A stretch of 38,091 nucleotides of DNA from Planctomycetota bacterium (lineage in GTDB: Bacteria > Planctomycetota > Phycisphaerae > Phycisphaerales > SM1A02). The notes under the pieces were generated by a model. That model had not been told where the DNA came from, searched no databases, and saw only the letters and a program-made list of their open reading frames with translations. Shown piece after piece: positions 15,406 to 23,963 of the stretch. Every line of letters starts with the position of its first letter. The stretch's first letter is position 1. A program made the translations under genes and the position numbers. The DNA lies in contig QWPV01000022.1 of the NCBI GenBank assembly GCA_003671055.1, forward strand, positions 1 to 38,091. The letters are read 5' to 3'.

Positions 15406-16239
15406 TTACAGAAAATACTTCGCGGGCGTCTTGCGCATCTTTTCCATCACCACGATGGTGTTGGTCGGCGTCTTGATTTGATTGATGACTTGGGCGTGCA
15501 ATGAGTGCAATCGCGCCTTGGAATCCTCAACCTCTTCCGCAGCCTTCTCGCCTTTGATCGCAAGCATCACGCCACCGATGCGCAGATACGGGACAGCAAG
15601 TTGCGCGAGCGGACCGAACGCGCCCACTGCGCGTGCGACGATCACATCTAGCGTCTCGACGATGCCGTTCTTCTTGTTGTCTTCGGCCCGCGCGTTTAGC
15701 ACGGTGACATTCTTCAATCCAAGATGCGTGACGACCGCTTTCAAGAATCGCGCCTTCTTGCCAGTTGCTTCGAGCAACGTCCACTGCACATCCGCGCGGC
15801 AAATCGCGAGCGGAATACCTGGAAGCCCGCCGCCTGAACCAAGGTCCATTGCAGTGGTGACTTCAAGTGCGTCGAGTGGTGCAAGCAAACTCAATGAATC
15901 AAGCACATGTCGCTGCCACGCGCTCTCCTTCGTGATCGCAGTGAGATTGAATTTCTCATTCGTCGTGAAGAGCAACCCGAGGTAGCGCTCGAGCAACAAC
16001 AGTTCTGACTCTTCAAGCTCAACGCCCTGTTCCTTCAACGCAGCAACGACATTCGCATCACGCGCAATCGGCTCTGGTGCTGGCACGAATTCAAGCCAGG
16101 CATCGAGTTCAACCTCGCGCGCGCGAAGACGCTCAGCCTCCGAGGGATCGGGTTGCTTCTTTGCTGCAGGCTCGACTTGCTTCACGGCCGCGGCTGCGAC
16201 CTTGTGCGTGTGTCCGTTGGGAAAATGAAACTCACTCAT
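15406..16239 (-). CDS. rsmG: 16S rRNA (guanine-527-N7)-methyltransferase
   Basis: RsmG (GidB) methylates N7 of G527 in 16S rRNA using SAM. The predicted product has 277 residues, longer than the usual 205-240 because of an Ala/Lys/Pro-rich N-terminal tail of about 60 residues. The SAM site is MDLGSGGGLPGIPLAI, the standard GidB signature. Upstream is NEKFNLTAITKESAWQRHVLDSL, abbreviated here to the landmarks KFNLTAI and RHVLDSL. Downstream are EATGKKARFLKAV and IVARAVGAFGPLAQLA. ATG 16239 has AAGGAC eight bases upstream and overlaps the rodA stop by eight bases. It is the last gene of the long minus-strand envelope operon. The N-terminal tail with HTHK looks poorly conserved and may be disordered. 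Confidence 0.93.
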   Translation of the reverse strand: MSEFHFPNGHTHKVAAAAVKQVEPAAKKQPDPSEAERLRAREVELDAWLEFVPAPEPIARDANVVAALKEQGVELEESELLLLERYLGLLFTTNEKFNLTAITKESAWQRHVLDSLSLLAPLDALEVTTAMDLGSGGGLPGIPLAICRADVQWTLLEATGKKARFLKAVVTHLGLKNVTVLNARAEDNKKNGIVETLDVIVARAVGAFGPLAQLAVPYLRIGGVMLAIKGEKAAEEVEDSKARLHSLHAQVINQIKTPTNTIVVMEKMRKTPAKYFL

Positions 16240-17425
16240 CGAATCGGTCCTTCTCGCCGCTACCCACGCGGTGCATTCCAATGGCTAGCAGAATACCAGT
16301 CATGATCCACGAGGCGACGAGACTTGAACCACCATAGCTCACGAACGGAAGTGTCACACCGGTAATCGGGAGAACTCCGATGGTCATGCCTGTGTTCACG
16401 AAGGTTTGCGCGAAAAGAATCGAACCGATTCCCACCGCAACAAGCTTGGAAAATCCATCGCGCGCGCTTGCCGCAACCAGAAGTGCCCCCGCGGCATAGA
16501 TCGCCATGAGGAGCCACACTAGCCCGCCACCGAGCATTCCATAACGGCAGCACACCACCGCGAACACCATGTCATTGTGCTCTTCAGGAAGCGCGTTCAG
16601 TTTCACGAGCGCTCTCGCGTGAGATTCTTCGTTGCCGAACACGCCGCCACTTCCCACGAGTCGCATTGCGCGCCATCCTTGAAAGCCGATGTCGTTCTCG
16701 AAGCGCGTGTCGCCGCGAACTTGCGCAACGATCGCGTCAATCCGCGCCTGTTGATACGGTTTGAGTGCTGCGAAGTATCCGAGAGGAATGAGACATACGG
16801 CGAGCGCGATGATCGTCGAGAGATGCACGAGTCGCGCGCCGGCAACCACCAAGATTGCAAAGAGCGTTGGTCCGAAGAGCAGCGCGCTACCGAGATCTGG
16901 TTCAAGCACAATGAGCGCGACGGGCACAATGAAGAGCAGCGCTGGCACGATGAGACTTCGCAAGGATCGTGGACTTGCGCGAATACTGAGCCACTGCGAA
17001 AGGCACAAGATAAACACGATCTTCGCGAGTTCACTCGGTTGAAGATCAAACGCACCGAGTGCAATCCATGCACGCGCACCGTTGCGTGGCGTGACGAGTG
17101 AGGCTGGCGCAAACGGTACGAGCACGAACACCAACAACCCGAGAACGAGCGCGCACAGCACCCAGCACGCAACGCGCAGCATGCGCGGATGTGGAATTGT
17201 TGCGAGTACTGCTGCGAGAATTCCAACGAAGAGAAAGATGCCTTGACGCGCAGCGAGTTCCGGACGCGTCAATGAAATCGCGCTGATCCCCAGCAGACTC
17301 ATTCCGAGCGCCGCGCCCACAGGCAGCCACGCGAACGTTGCGAAGCGCACGCGCCGCCGTGTCACATCATTCGTGCCACTAAAGAGCGACGCTGGCCCCA
17401 TGCTGTCGCGCATGACGCGACTCAC
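16232..17425 (-). CDS. rodA: Rod-shape SEDS peptidoglycan polymerase RodA
   Basis: RodA is a multi-pass inner-membrane glycosyltransferase that polymerises lipid II and works with PBP2 in side-wall growth. The predicted product has 397 residues with about ten hydrophobic segments. Signatures include NGARAWIALGAFDLQPSELAK, abbreviated to ARAWI and QPSELAK, then EPDLGSALL, LKPYQQARI and LPEEHNDMVFAV, where the Asp matches the catalytic Asp of SEDS proteins. VNTGMTIGVLPITGVTLP is followed by FVSYGGSS. The NTGMTIG wording and the PBP2 neighbour favour RodA over FtsW. GTG 17425 is used as start because it overlaps the PBP2 stop as GTGA and has GGAG upstream; ATG 17413 is an alternative without a ribosome site. 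Confidence 0.9.
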   Translation of the reverse strand: MSRVMRDSMGPASLFSGTNDVTRRRVRFATFAWLPVGAALGMSLLGISAISLTRPELAARQGIFLFVGILAAVLATIPHPRMLRVACWVLCALVLGLLVFVLVPFAPASLVTPRNGARAWIALGAFDLQPSELAKIVFILCLSQWLSIRASPRSLRSLIVPALLFIVPVALIVLEPDLGSALLFGPTLFAILVVAGARLVHLSTIIALAVCLIPLGYFAALKPYQQARIDAIVAQVRGDTRFENDIGFQGWRAMRLVGSGGVFGNEESHARALVKLNALPEEHNDMVFAVVCCRYGMLGGGLVWLLMAIYAAGALLVAASARDGFSKLVAVGIGSILFAQTFVNTGMTIGVLPITGVTLPFVSYGGSSLVASWIMTGILLAIGMHRVGSGEKDRFDE

Positions 17426-19758
17426 TTGCGCTGCTCCGCTGCGTGCGCGCGTGCGGCTTCACTTCCGAGATATCCCTCAGCTGCGAGTGCGCGAAAGACC
17501 TGCGCCGCAACCGGACCCGCAACTTTTCCGCCCGAACCACCGTGTTCGAGGAGCACCGCAACTGCGTACTGTGGCGCTTCACCTTTGGGCGCGACCAGTC
17601 CAACAAACCATGCATGATCTGTTCGCACTCGCGCATCCGTTTCGCCATCTGCATCGTTGTCGAGTGCAAGCAGTGATGCGGTTGCCGTGCCAGTCTTGCC
17701 CCAGATCGTGAGCGCATCAATATCGAAGAGCGGTTCCTTCACGCCATTCTCAAGCGTCACATGATGACCAGTGCCATGCGAGGCTGACACCGACTGCCGC
17801 AATCCAGCGAGCGCGTCTTCCACAGCCCACGCAGGAAGTCCAAGCACTTCACCGCGCGGAATTTCTGTGCGACGAATCACAGTCGGTGGAATAAAAACAC
17901 CGCCGCGAGCAAGCGTGGCAAACGCATTGGCTGCTTGCAGTGGCGTCCAACTCAATGCGCCTTGTCCGATGCCCAACAACACTGGGCTGGTGCGATCTCG
18001 TTTCAACTTCCAGTCTGCGATTTGCGCCGCATCAGGCATCGATGCTGCAGCAGTTCCACTCCACGTCGTCTTTCCATCTGCTTGCACGCGCTCGACGGCG
18101 CAGTCCGCATCAAGTGCACGACCGAGTCCAAACGCGCCGAGCCAACGCACCAATCGTTCCGTGCCCAAACGATCTGCGAGTGTGTAGAAGAAAATATTGC
18201 AACTCCGCGCAAGTGCTTCACTCGCAGCGAGCGGACCATGCACTGTGCTGCGTCCTTCCGTCGGTCGATAGATCCAGCAGCGCACGCTGTCGACAGCATC
18301 AGGAAAGAAGTGCCCCTTGCACTCAATCGTCTCGCCCTGTTGCACGACGCCTTCAGCAGCCGCTGCAACAAACACCAACGGTTTGAGAATCGAGCCAGGT
18401 GGATACACGCCTTCAAACGCACGAAAAATCTGCGGCTGCTCAACGGTTCGTTGCACTGCATCCATCGCACGACCTTCGCTCAGCGTCGGCGTGCTTCCCG
18501 CAGCCAGTACTTCACCGCTGGCAATGTCGAGCACGACGAACGCGCCGTTGAGTTTCCATCCCACAGGAAGCGGCCCTGCGCGAGGCGAACCCTCGGGATC
18601 CCATCCGCGTTGCCACTGCTGAATCTCCGCGAGGCCTGATTCCTCGCTGAATAACGCTTGCACGCGTGCCTGCAATCGAATGTCAATGGAGAGCGTGAGG
18701 TCTTGTCCGGGGACAGGAGCAAATCTATTCTCAACGCTGTGCTCAAGGTCGCGCTCCACAACACCGCGCAATCCTCTGAGGTGATCTTCAGCGCGTCGCT
18801 CGATGCCGCTTGAGCCGACGATGTCGCGGTCGGCGCGATAGCCGCCGAGGTCGATGATGTCACTCGAGCCTTCAGCGAACAGCCGCCGACGCGCGAGGTC
18901 TTCTGGATACACCTGCGTTCGCGTGCTGCCGAGAAGATGATCGAGCACGCCGTGCAATTCAACTTTCACCGGCTTGTTCGAACGCACGGGAGAGACAAAG
19001 TCTCGCCGCGGCAAATCAAACGCAACATGCTCCCACGCACGAATCCGTTCACTCGCAGCCTGCACCGTCACCGTCTTGGGATACGCATCACTGATGCGCT
19101 GGAACGCAAACGCGACTTCATCACTCACATCAGTCAGCAGCACATGCGCCTCGCGTTGCGCTGCGACGATCTCTTGCTCAATGCCTTCAATCCTCGCGTC
19201 CGCGCCGTAGCGACGCAGTGCCGCATCACGAAGCGCCTCTCGACGCGTCAACGCTTGACGCTCTGCGCGCGCGACGATTTCATCGAATCGCCGTTCGAGT
19301 TCGCTTCGATCAAACCCACCCGCTTGCGCGATGAGACCGAACACCTGCGTTTCAAGCGTATTCTCCCACGCATCAAGGCGCTGCAGCACTTCCAATGTGC
19401 GCCGCTGCGGGCTCAGCGTCGCCCACGCAGCCTTGCCAATCTCTTGCAGCGCTTGCGCACGCGCGCGATTGGCCGCCCATCGACCTGTAATCGCGTCGTA
19501 GTCGACAAGCACATTCCAACTCGCACGATCCGAGGCGAGCACTTCGCCCCGACGATCAAAAATCGTGCCGCGCGACGCAGGAAGCAACCGTCTCGTGGTG
19601 AGATACCGCGCGGTCTCCTTCGCGTGCGCCGCGTGTTCGAAAAACGCAAGCCGAAAAAGTTGCGCGCCGAGCAGCATAAGCATCACACAACCCACTGCTC
19701 CGAGGAGAAGCAGTCGTCGCTGAAAGCGATCGAGAAGTGGCGCGGCTCGGTTCAACAT
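17422..19758 (-). CDS. mrdA: Penicillin-binding protein 2 (elongasome transpeptidase), unusually long
   Basis: This class B PBP cross-links peptidoglycan in the periplasm. The predicted product has 778 residues against about 630 in E. coli. An N-terminal membrane anchor (LLLLGAVGCVMLMLLGAQLF) is followed by a dimerisation-domain motif, ASRGTIFDRRGEVLA. Roughly residues 80-220 are a charged, helix-rich insertion full of Arg, Glu and Ala that I do not see in standard PBP2. The transpeptidase has Ser456 in PPGSILKP (SxxK), Ser519-Cys-Asn521 (SxN) and Lys688 in GKTGTA. The phrases VRCW after a C-x-G-H stretch and SCNIFFYTLADRLG are PBP2-like rather than FtsI-like. ATG 19758 lacks a clear ribosome site, but upstream codons overlap mraY. 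It lies between mraY and rodA in the operon. Confidence 0.9.
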   Translation of the reverse strand: MLNRAAPLLDRFQRRLLLLGAVGCVMLMLLGAQLFRLAFFEHAAHAKETARYLTTRRLLPASRGTIFDRRGEVLASDRASWNVLVDYDAITGRWAANRARAQALQEIGKAAWATLSPQRRTLEVLQRLDAWENTLETQVFGLIAQAGGFDRSELERRFDEIVARAERQALTRREALRDAALRRYGADARIEGIEQEIVAAQREAHVLLTDVSDEVAFAFQRISDAYPKTVTVQAASERIRAWEHVAFDLPRRDFVSPVRSNKPVKVELHGVLDHLLGSTRTQVYPEDLARRRLFAEGSSDIIDLGGYRADRDIVGSSGIERRAEDHLRGLRGVVERDLEHSVENRFAPVPGQDLTLSIDIRLQARVQALFSEESGLAEIQQWQRGWDPEGSPRAGPLPVGWKLNGAFVVLDIASGEVLAAGSTPTLSEGRAMDAVQRTVEQPQIFRAFEGVYPPGSILKPLVFVAAAAEGVVQQGETIECKGHFFPDAVDSVRCWIYRPTEGRSTVHGPLAASEALARSCNIFFYTLADRLGTERLVRWLGAFGLGRALDADCAVERVQADGKTTWSGTAAASMPDAAQIADWKLKRDRTSPVLLGIGQGALSWTPLQAANAFATLARGGVFIPPTVIRRTEIPRGEVLGLPAWAVEDALAGLRQSVSASHGTGHHVTLENGVKEPLFDIDALTIWGKTGTATASLLALDNDADGETDARVRTDHAWFVGLVAPKGEAPQYAVAVLLEHGGSGGKVAGPVAAQVFRALAAEGYLGSEAARAHAAEQRK

Positions 19759-19772
19759 TGAATCAAATAGAA

Positions 19773-20963
19773 TCACCGCATCTTTACAGATGCGAGCGCG
19801 AGCATACCGAGGATGATTCCGATGACCCAGAAGCGGATGACAACTTGCGTTTCTGCCCAACCACGTTTTTGGAACGTGTGGTGAATGGGCGCCATAGGGA
19901 AGATGCGTACCCCTCCGCTGAGTTTGAAGAAGCTCACTTGCAGAATCACGCTGGCGCCTTCGACGACGAACACGCCGCCCAACACGACGAGCAATGCTTC
20001 CTGACGAATCGCCACAGCGATGACGGCGAGGAGCGCGCCGAGTGGCAATGATCCTGTATCACCCATGAACACGCGCGCAGGATTGCAGTTGAACCACAGG
20101 AATCCAAGACACGCGCCAGCCATCGCGCCAGCGACCACCATGAGCTCGCCTGCGCCTGGAACATGCGGAACCATCAAGAAGAACGCCGCGTCTCGTGATG
20201 CGGCGACGAAACAGAGCACCATCATCACGAAACTTGCGATGACCATTGTGCCTGCTGCAAGTCCGTCGAGCCCATCGGTGAGGTTGACGCAATTCGAAAA
20301 ACCCGTAATCCAAAACGCGCCGATGGCTGTGAAGGCCACGATCCCTAGGATCCAGACACTCGGATTCAGTGCAGCGCCCTCAAGCGCGGTGCGCGTCGAA
20401 GGCTCATAGGTTCGTTGAAAGGGAAAGTTGAAGGACACCGCAGCTGGGTTCGTGTCGCTCGATGCTGCGAAGTACAACGCGACTGCGATGAGGAGCGCGC
20501 CGCCTGTTTGCAGGAGCAACTTCTCTTTGGTGCGCAGACCGTGACGAGTCGTCGAAGCTCGGCGCGCTGCTTCCAACTTCAGCCAGTCATCGAAGAAACC
20601 TATGCCGCCAAACCACACCAGCGTGACGACGGTGAGCAGCACATACTTGCTGTGCACGATGTCCGCGAACAATGCCACCGAGAGGAAGATCGCGCCGCAG
20701 ATGAGAAGGCCACCCATCGTGGGTGTGCCGCGCTTGTCTTGAGAGAGTTTGTTGATCGTGTCGTCGAAGAACTCTGGGTTGTCTCCGATTTTTCGTCGAC
20801 GCAGCCAAACGATGGTTCGGGGTCCAGCGATCAGCACGATGGCGAACGCGAAGAGCACCGCAGCGAACGCGCGGAACTCAAGTTGCGTCAGCACTTGAAT
20901 GACTCGGTAGAGCCCGATCGAGTCAAGCCAAGTTTGGTACTCCTGCGTCAGGAAGTAAAGCAC
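19773..20963 (-). CDS. mraY: Phospho-N-acetylmuramoyl-pentapeptide transferase MraY
   Basis: MraY attaches phospho-MurNAc-pentapeptide to undecaprenyl phosphate, making lipid I at the inner membrane. The predicted product has 396 residues and about ten membrane helices, with a somewhat longer loop around residues 145-185 than average. Family motifs are KRGTPTMGGLLI, GFFDDWLK (Asp-rich motif), NCVNLTDGLDGLAAG (the NLTDGLDGL signature), FMGDTGSLPLGALL and the C-terminal PIHHTFQKRGW (HHxxE-type loop; here HHTFQKRGWAE). The start is GTG 20963 with AAGGA eleven bases upstream. It follows murF after 41 bases and precedes PBP2 by 14 bases, so it belongs to the same operon. Confidence 0.95.
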   Translation of the reverse strand: MLYFLTQEYQTWLDSIGLYRVIQVLTQLEFRAFAAVLFAFAIVLIAGPRTIVWLRRRKIGDNPEFFDDTINKLSQDKRGTPTMGGLLICGAIFLSVALFADIVHSKYVLLTVVTLVWFGGIGFFDDWLKLEAARRASTTRHGLRTKEKLLLQTGGALLIAVALYFAASSDTNPAAVSFNFPFQRTYEPSTRTALEGAALNPSVWILGIVAFTAIGAFWITGFSNCVNLTDGLDGLAAGTMVIASFVMMVLCFVAASRDAAFFLMVPHVPGAGELMVVAGAMAGACLGFLWFNCNPARVFMGDTGSLPLGALLAVIAVAIRQEALLVVLGGVFVVEGASVILQVSFFKLSGGVRIFPMAPIHHTFQKRGWAETQVVIRFWVIGIILGMLALASVKMR

Positions 20964-21004
20964 GTAGAGCGAGTCCTTAAACAGAGGTCAGTCGTGGACT
21001 CACT

Positions 21005-22441
21005 TCATCGGAGTTCTGCGAGGAATCGCTCCATTCTCGCACCGCGAGATCCCTTGATCAAGACATGAGTTCCCGGCGTCGCATGCGAGCGCGCAGCATC
21101 AACCGCATCGCTGCCGAACTCCGCGAACTCCATGGTTGCGCCGAGGCCGCCTTCGACGCGATATCCATCGGCAACTTCTCGCGCGAACGGACCGACCGCG
21201 ATGAGTGCGTCAAGCGATGTCCGCGCCGCCGCCCTTCCAATCTCACGGTGAAGTTCGGCCGCTTCCACGCCGAGCTCTCGCATTTCGCCTAAAAACACCA
21301 CGCGTCGAGGTGCGGATGCTGCCAGTTCAGCAAACGTACGAAGCGCTGCGAGCATGGCGTCTGGATTCGCGTTGTAGGTGTCGTTGAAAAACGTCACGCC
21401 CGAGCGCTCTTCCCGCACGAACCGCATCTCTGAAGGAACCACGGATCCGATGCCTTGGAGCACGGACGCAAGGTCGACTCCAAGCGCGAGCGCGGTAGCG
21501 ATAGCCGCTGTCGCGTTGCGCGCGTTGTGCTCACCGGGAAGCGAACACACGCACTGCACTTTCACGCTCTGCGGGATCGACGCAAACACACCGCCTCGCA
21601 CGGCGATCTCGATCGTTTGCGATCCATCCGGCAATACTTCGCGGCTGACCAGTTGAACCTCAGCATCCTCCGACGCGCCGAAGCGCACCTCGCGGATGCC
21701 CCGACGCGCGAGTTCGAGCGCGCGCACCTCGTTCGTGAGCGGTCCTTGACCAGCTGGAAACACCGCCGTGGCGCCTCGCGCGAGCGATTCGAAGATCGAC
21801 GCCTTCTCCTTCGCGACCGCCTCAATCGAACCCATACCTTCGAGATGCGCACGGCCCGCGAGCGTGATCAGCGCAACATGTGGCGCAACGATCTTCGCGA
21901 GCGGCAAGATCTCGCCGGGATGATTCATCCCAACTTCAGCGACGAGATATCGATGTTGCGCGCGAACGGACAACATCGTGAGTGGCACGCCGATGTCGTT
22001 GTTGAAACTCTTCACGCTCGCGCTGGTCTCACCGACTTGCGCGCACGCGGCCTCAATCAATCGCCTCGTCGTGGTCTTTCCCGCGCTACCCGTCACCGCA
22101 GCAACAGCGAGTGCTGCGAGCGTCCCTCGCCAAGCGCTTGCAACATCCGCGAGTGCCGCGCGAGTGTTGTTCACGCACAGCAATGGAAACTTCGCCGCCT
22201 CTATCCCATCGGGCACGCGCTCGACAATTGCGCCCATCGCACCTTGCTCGAATGCCTGCGAAAGATAGTCATGCGCATCAAATCGATCGCCGCGCAGCGC
22301 GACGAAGAGTTTGCCCTGCATCGACTCGCGTGTATCTGTCGCGATGCCGAATGCTTCGCACCGCGGCGCACTCGTCCACGTACCTCGCACCGCTGCGGCA
22401 ATCGCAGGAGCAGTCAGAAAATCCGTGTGCGCCGCATTCAC
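21005..22441 (-). CDS. murF: UDP-MurNAc-tripeptide:D-Ala-D-Ala ligase MurF
   Basis: MurF is a cytoplasmic ATP-dependent ligase that adds D-Ala-D-Ala to the UDP-MurNAc tripeptide. The predicted product has 478 residues. N-terminal ATDTRESMQGKLFVALRG and FDAHDYL match the Mur ligase substrate domain. The P-loop is AVTGSAGKTTTRRLI. VAEVGMNHPGEI is the MurF-specific motif, with the usual MNxPGEI wording. FNDTYNANPDAMLAAL opens the C-terminal domain. The start is GTG 22441, overlapping the murE stop as GTGA, the same coupling seen between PBP2 and rodA. No ribosome site is needed if translation is coupled. Confidence 0.95.
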   Translation of the reverse strand: MNAAHTDFLTAPAIAAAVRGTWTSAPRCEAFGIATDTRESMQGKLFVALRGDRFDAHDYLSQAFEQGAMGAIVERVPDGIEAAKFPLLCVNNTRAALADVASAWRGTLAALAVAAVTGSAGKTTTRRLIEAACAQVGETSASVKSFNNDIGVPLTMLSVRAQHRYLVAEVGMNHPGEILPLAKIVAPHVALITLAGRAHLEGMGSIEAVAKEKASIFESLARGATAVFPAGQGPLTNEVRALELARRGIREVRFGASEDAEVQLVSREVLPDGSQTIEIAVRGGVFASIPQSVKVQCVCSLPGEHNARNATAAIATALALGVDLASVLQGIGSVVPSEMRFVREERSGVTFFNDTYNANPDAMLAALRTFAELAASAPRRVVFLGEMRELGVEAAELHREIGRAAARTSLDALIAVGPFAREVADGYRVEGGLGATMEFAEFGSDAVDAARSHATPGTHVLIKGSRGARMERFLAELR

Positions 22442-23952
22442 CGCGCTGCTCCATCGATGCGTCGCTTGAGTGCTTCCTCTGCCTTCTTCCGATCATCGAA
22501 GGAAAATTTCTGCTCGCCAATGATTTGGTAATCCTCGTGTCCCTTGCCTGCGATCAAGACGACGTCGCCTTCACCAGCGCTCGACACTGCGAATGCAATC
22601 GCCTTCGCTCGATCGATTTCTACGACAACATTCGCCTTCGTCTGCGCAGGCACCCCACTCTTGATTTCAGCGATGATCGCTTGAGGATCTTCGGTGCGCG
22701 GGTTGTCGCTCGTGATCACAACATCATCAGCGCCTTCGCACGCGACCTGCGCCATGCGCGGCCGCTTCGTGCGATCTCGATCTCCGCCACAACCGAACAC
22801 CACGCGCAATCGTCCACCTGGCGCGAGTGTTGGGCGAAGTGCGCGAAGCACATTCGCCAGCGCGTCATCAGAGTGCGCGTAATCGACCAGTACGCTGAAT
22901 CCAGCGCCGCCCGTTGCGACTGGTTGCAGTCGACCGGGGGGCGCCTCGCAACGCGCAAGAACCGCGAGCGCTTCTTCAAGCGGCACTCCCACACTGCGTG
23001 CAGCCGCGAGTGCTTGCAGCGCATTCATCGCGTTGTGACGACCTACAAGCGGCAACATCAATCGGTGCTCGCATCCAAGCGCAGATCCGCTGAGCAACAA
23101 CTCCATGCCCGTTGCACTCATCGATTCAATGGCTGCGAAAAACTCTGCTTCCGCATCGATCAGACTTGTGCGCCACACACGAGCACCGCGCGCGCGAGCC
23201 GCGTCGATCATCACAGTTGACCATGCATCATCCACATTCACAATCGCCGTTCCCTCTGCGGTGAGCATGGAGAAGAGTTTGGCTTTCGCCGCCGCGTAAT
23301 GCTCCATCGATCCGTGGTAATCAAGATGATCACCGGTGAGATTCGTGAAGAGCGCGGTCTTGAATGCAAGCGCGGCGACGCGCTTCTGATCGAGCGAATG
23401 ACTCGACACTTCCATCGCGACTGCAACGCATCCATTGTCGAGCATGCGGGCGAACATCGACGAGAGTTCAAACGCTGGCGGGGTCGTCAAACTCGACACG
23501 GTGCGCTTGACACCATCATCAATCTCCACCGTGCCGATCAACCCGCAGCGACGCGAACCCTTCGTCAAGAGTTGCTGCAACAGATAGCTCGTCGTCGTCT
23601 TTCCATTCGTGCCCGTGATGCCCACCACATGAAGCGCGCTCGCGGGGTTCCCGTGAAATCGTTCTGCGAGCACGCCCGCTGCTGCTGCTGGATCGTCGAC
23701 GATCGCGAGCGCGACAGATGCATCGGTTCCCTCGGGCAACACCGTTCCCGTAGGACCAACAATTGCTGCGGCTCCCGCTTCAAGTGCCTGCGCGATGTAT
23801 GCGCGGCCATCGGCTTTCACGCCAACGCGCGCAAGGAACAAGCAACCCCGCTTCGCACGTCGCGAGTCTTCGCACAGACTCCAGATCTCAGGGTCAGTAC
23901 TGAGTGGTGCGTCGGCAAGCGAAAGTCCGGCAATCAATTTCGAAAAACGCAT
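22438..23952 (-). CDS. murE: UDP-MurNAc-dipeptide:meso-DAP ligase MurE
   Basis: MurE adds the third amino acid to UDP-MurNAc-L-Ala-D-Glu in the cytoplasm. The predicted product has 504 residues. The P-loop is GITGTNGKTTTSYLL. The carbamylated-lysine region follows in the central domain, and LTGDHLDYHGSMEHYAAAK is the usual MurE metal-binding stretch. The specificity motif is SDNPRTEDP. DNPR with the Arg is the signature of meso-diaminopimelate-adding enzymes, whereas lysine-adding ones have a different motif (known family rule), so the wall is probably DAP type. ATG 23952 is used, 11 bases after the stop of the AI-2E-type gene; the upstream extension overlaps that gene. The ribosome site is weak, consistent with coupling. 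Confidence 0.95.
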   Translation of the reverse strand: MRFSKLIAGLSLADAPLSTDPEIWSLCEDSRRAKRGCLFLARVGVKADGRAYIAQALEAGAAAIVGPTGTVLPEGTDASVALAIVDDPAAAAGVLAERFHGNPASALHVVGITGTNGKTTTSYLLQQLLTKGSRRCGLIGTVEIDDGVKRTVSSLTTPPAFELSSMFARMLDNGCVAVAMEVSSHSLDQKRVAALAFKTALFTNLTGDHLDYHGSMEHYAAAKAKLFSMLTAEGTAIVNVDDAWSTVMIDAARARGARVWRTSLIDAEAEFFAAIESMSATGMELLLSGSALGCEHRLMLPLVGRHNAMNALQALAAARSVGVPLEEALAVLARCEAPPGRLQPVATGGAGFSVLVDYAHSDDALANVLRALRPTLAPGGRLRVVFGCGGDRDRTKRPRMAQVACEGADDVVITSDNPRTEDPQAIIAEIKSGVPAQTKANVVVEIDRAKAIAFAVSSAGEGDVVLIAGKGHEDYQIIGEQKFSFDDRKKAEEALKRRIDGAAR

Positions 23953-23963
23953 CGCGAGTGTGC

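Noticed and set aside
17098-19761. Plus-strand frames opposite PBP2 and rodA, up to 274 codons
   Set aside because: They are antisense to a PBP2/RodA pair with intact catalytic motifs.
21455-23220. Long plus-strand frames (358 and 369 codons) across murF and murE
   Set aside because: Both are antisense to strongly supported Mur ligases, are Arg/His-rich, and have no ribosome sites or motifs.
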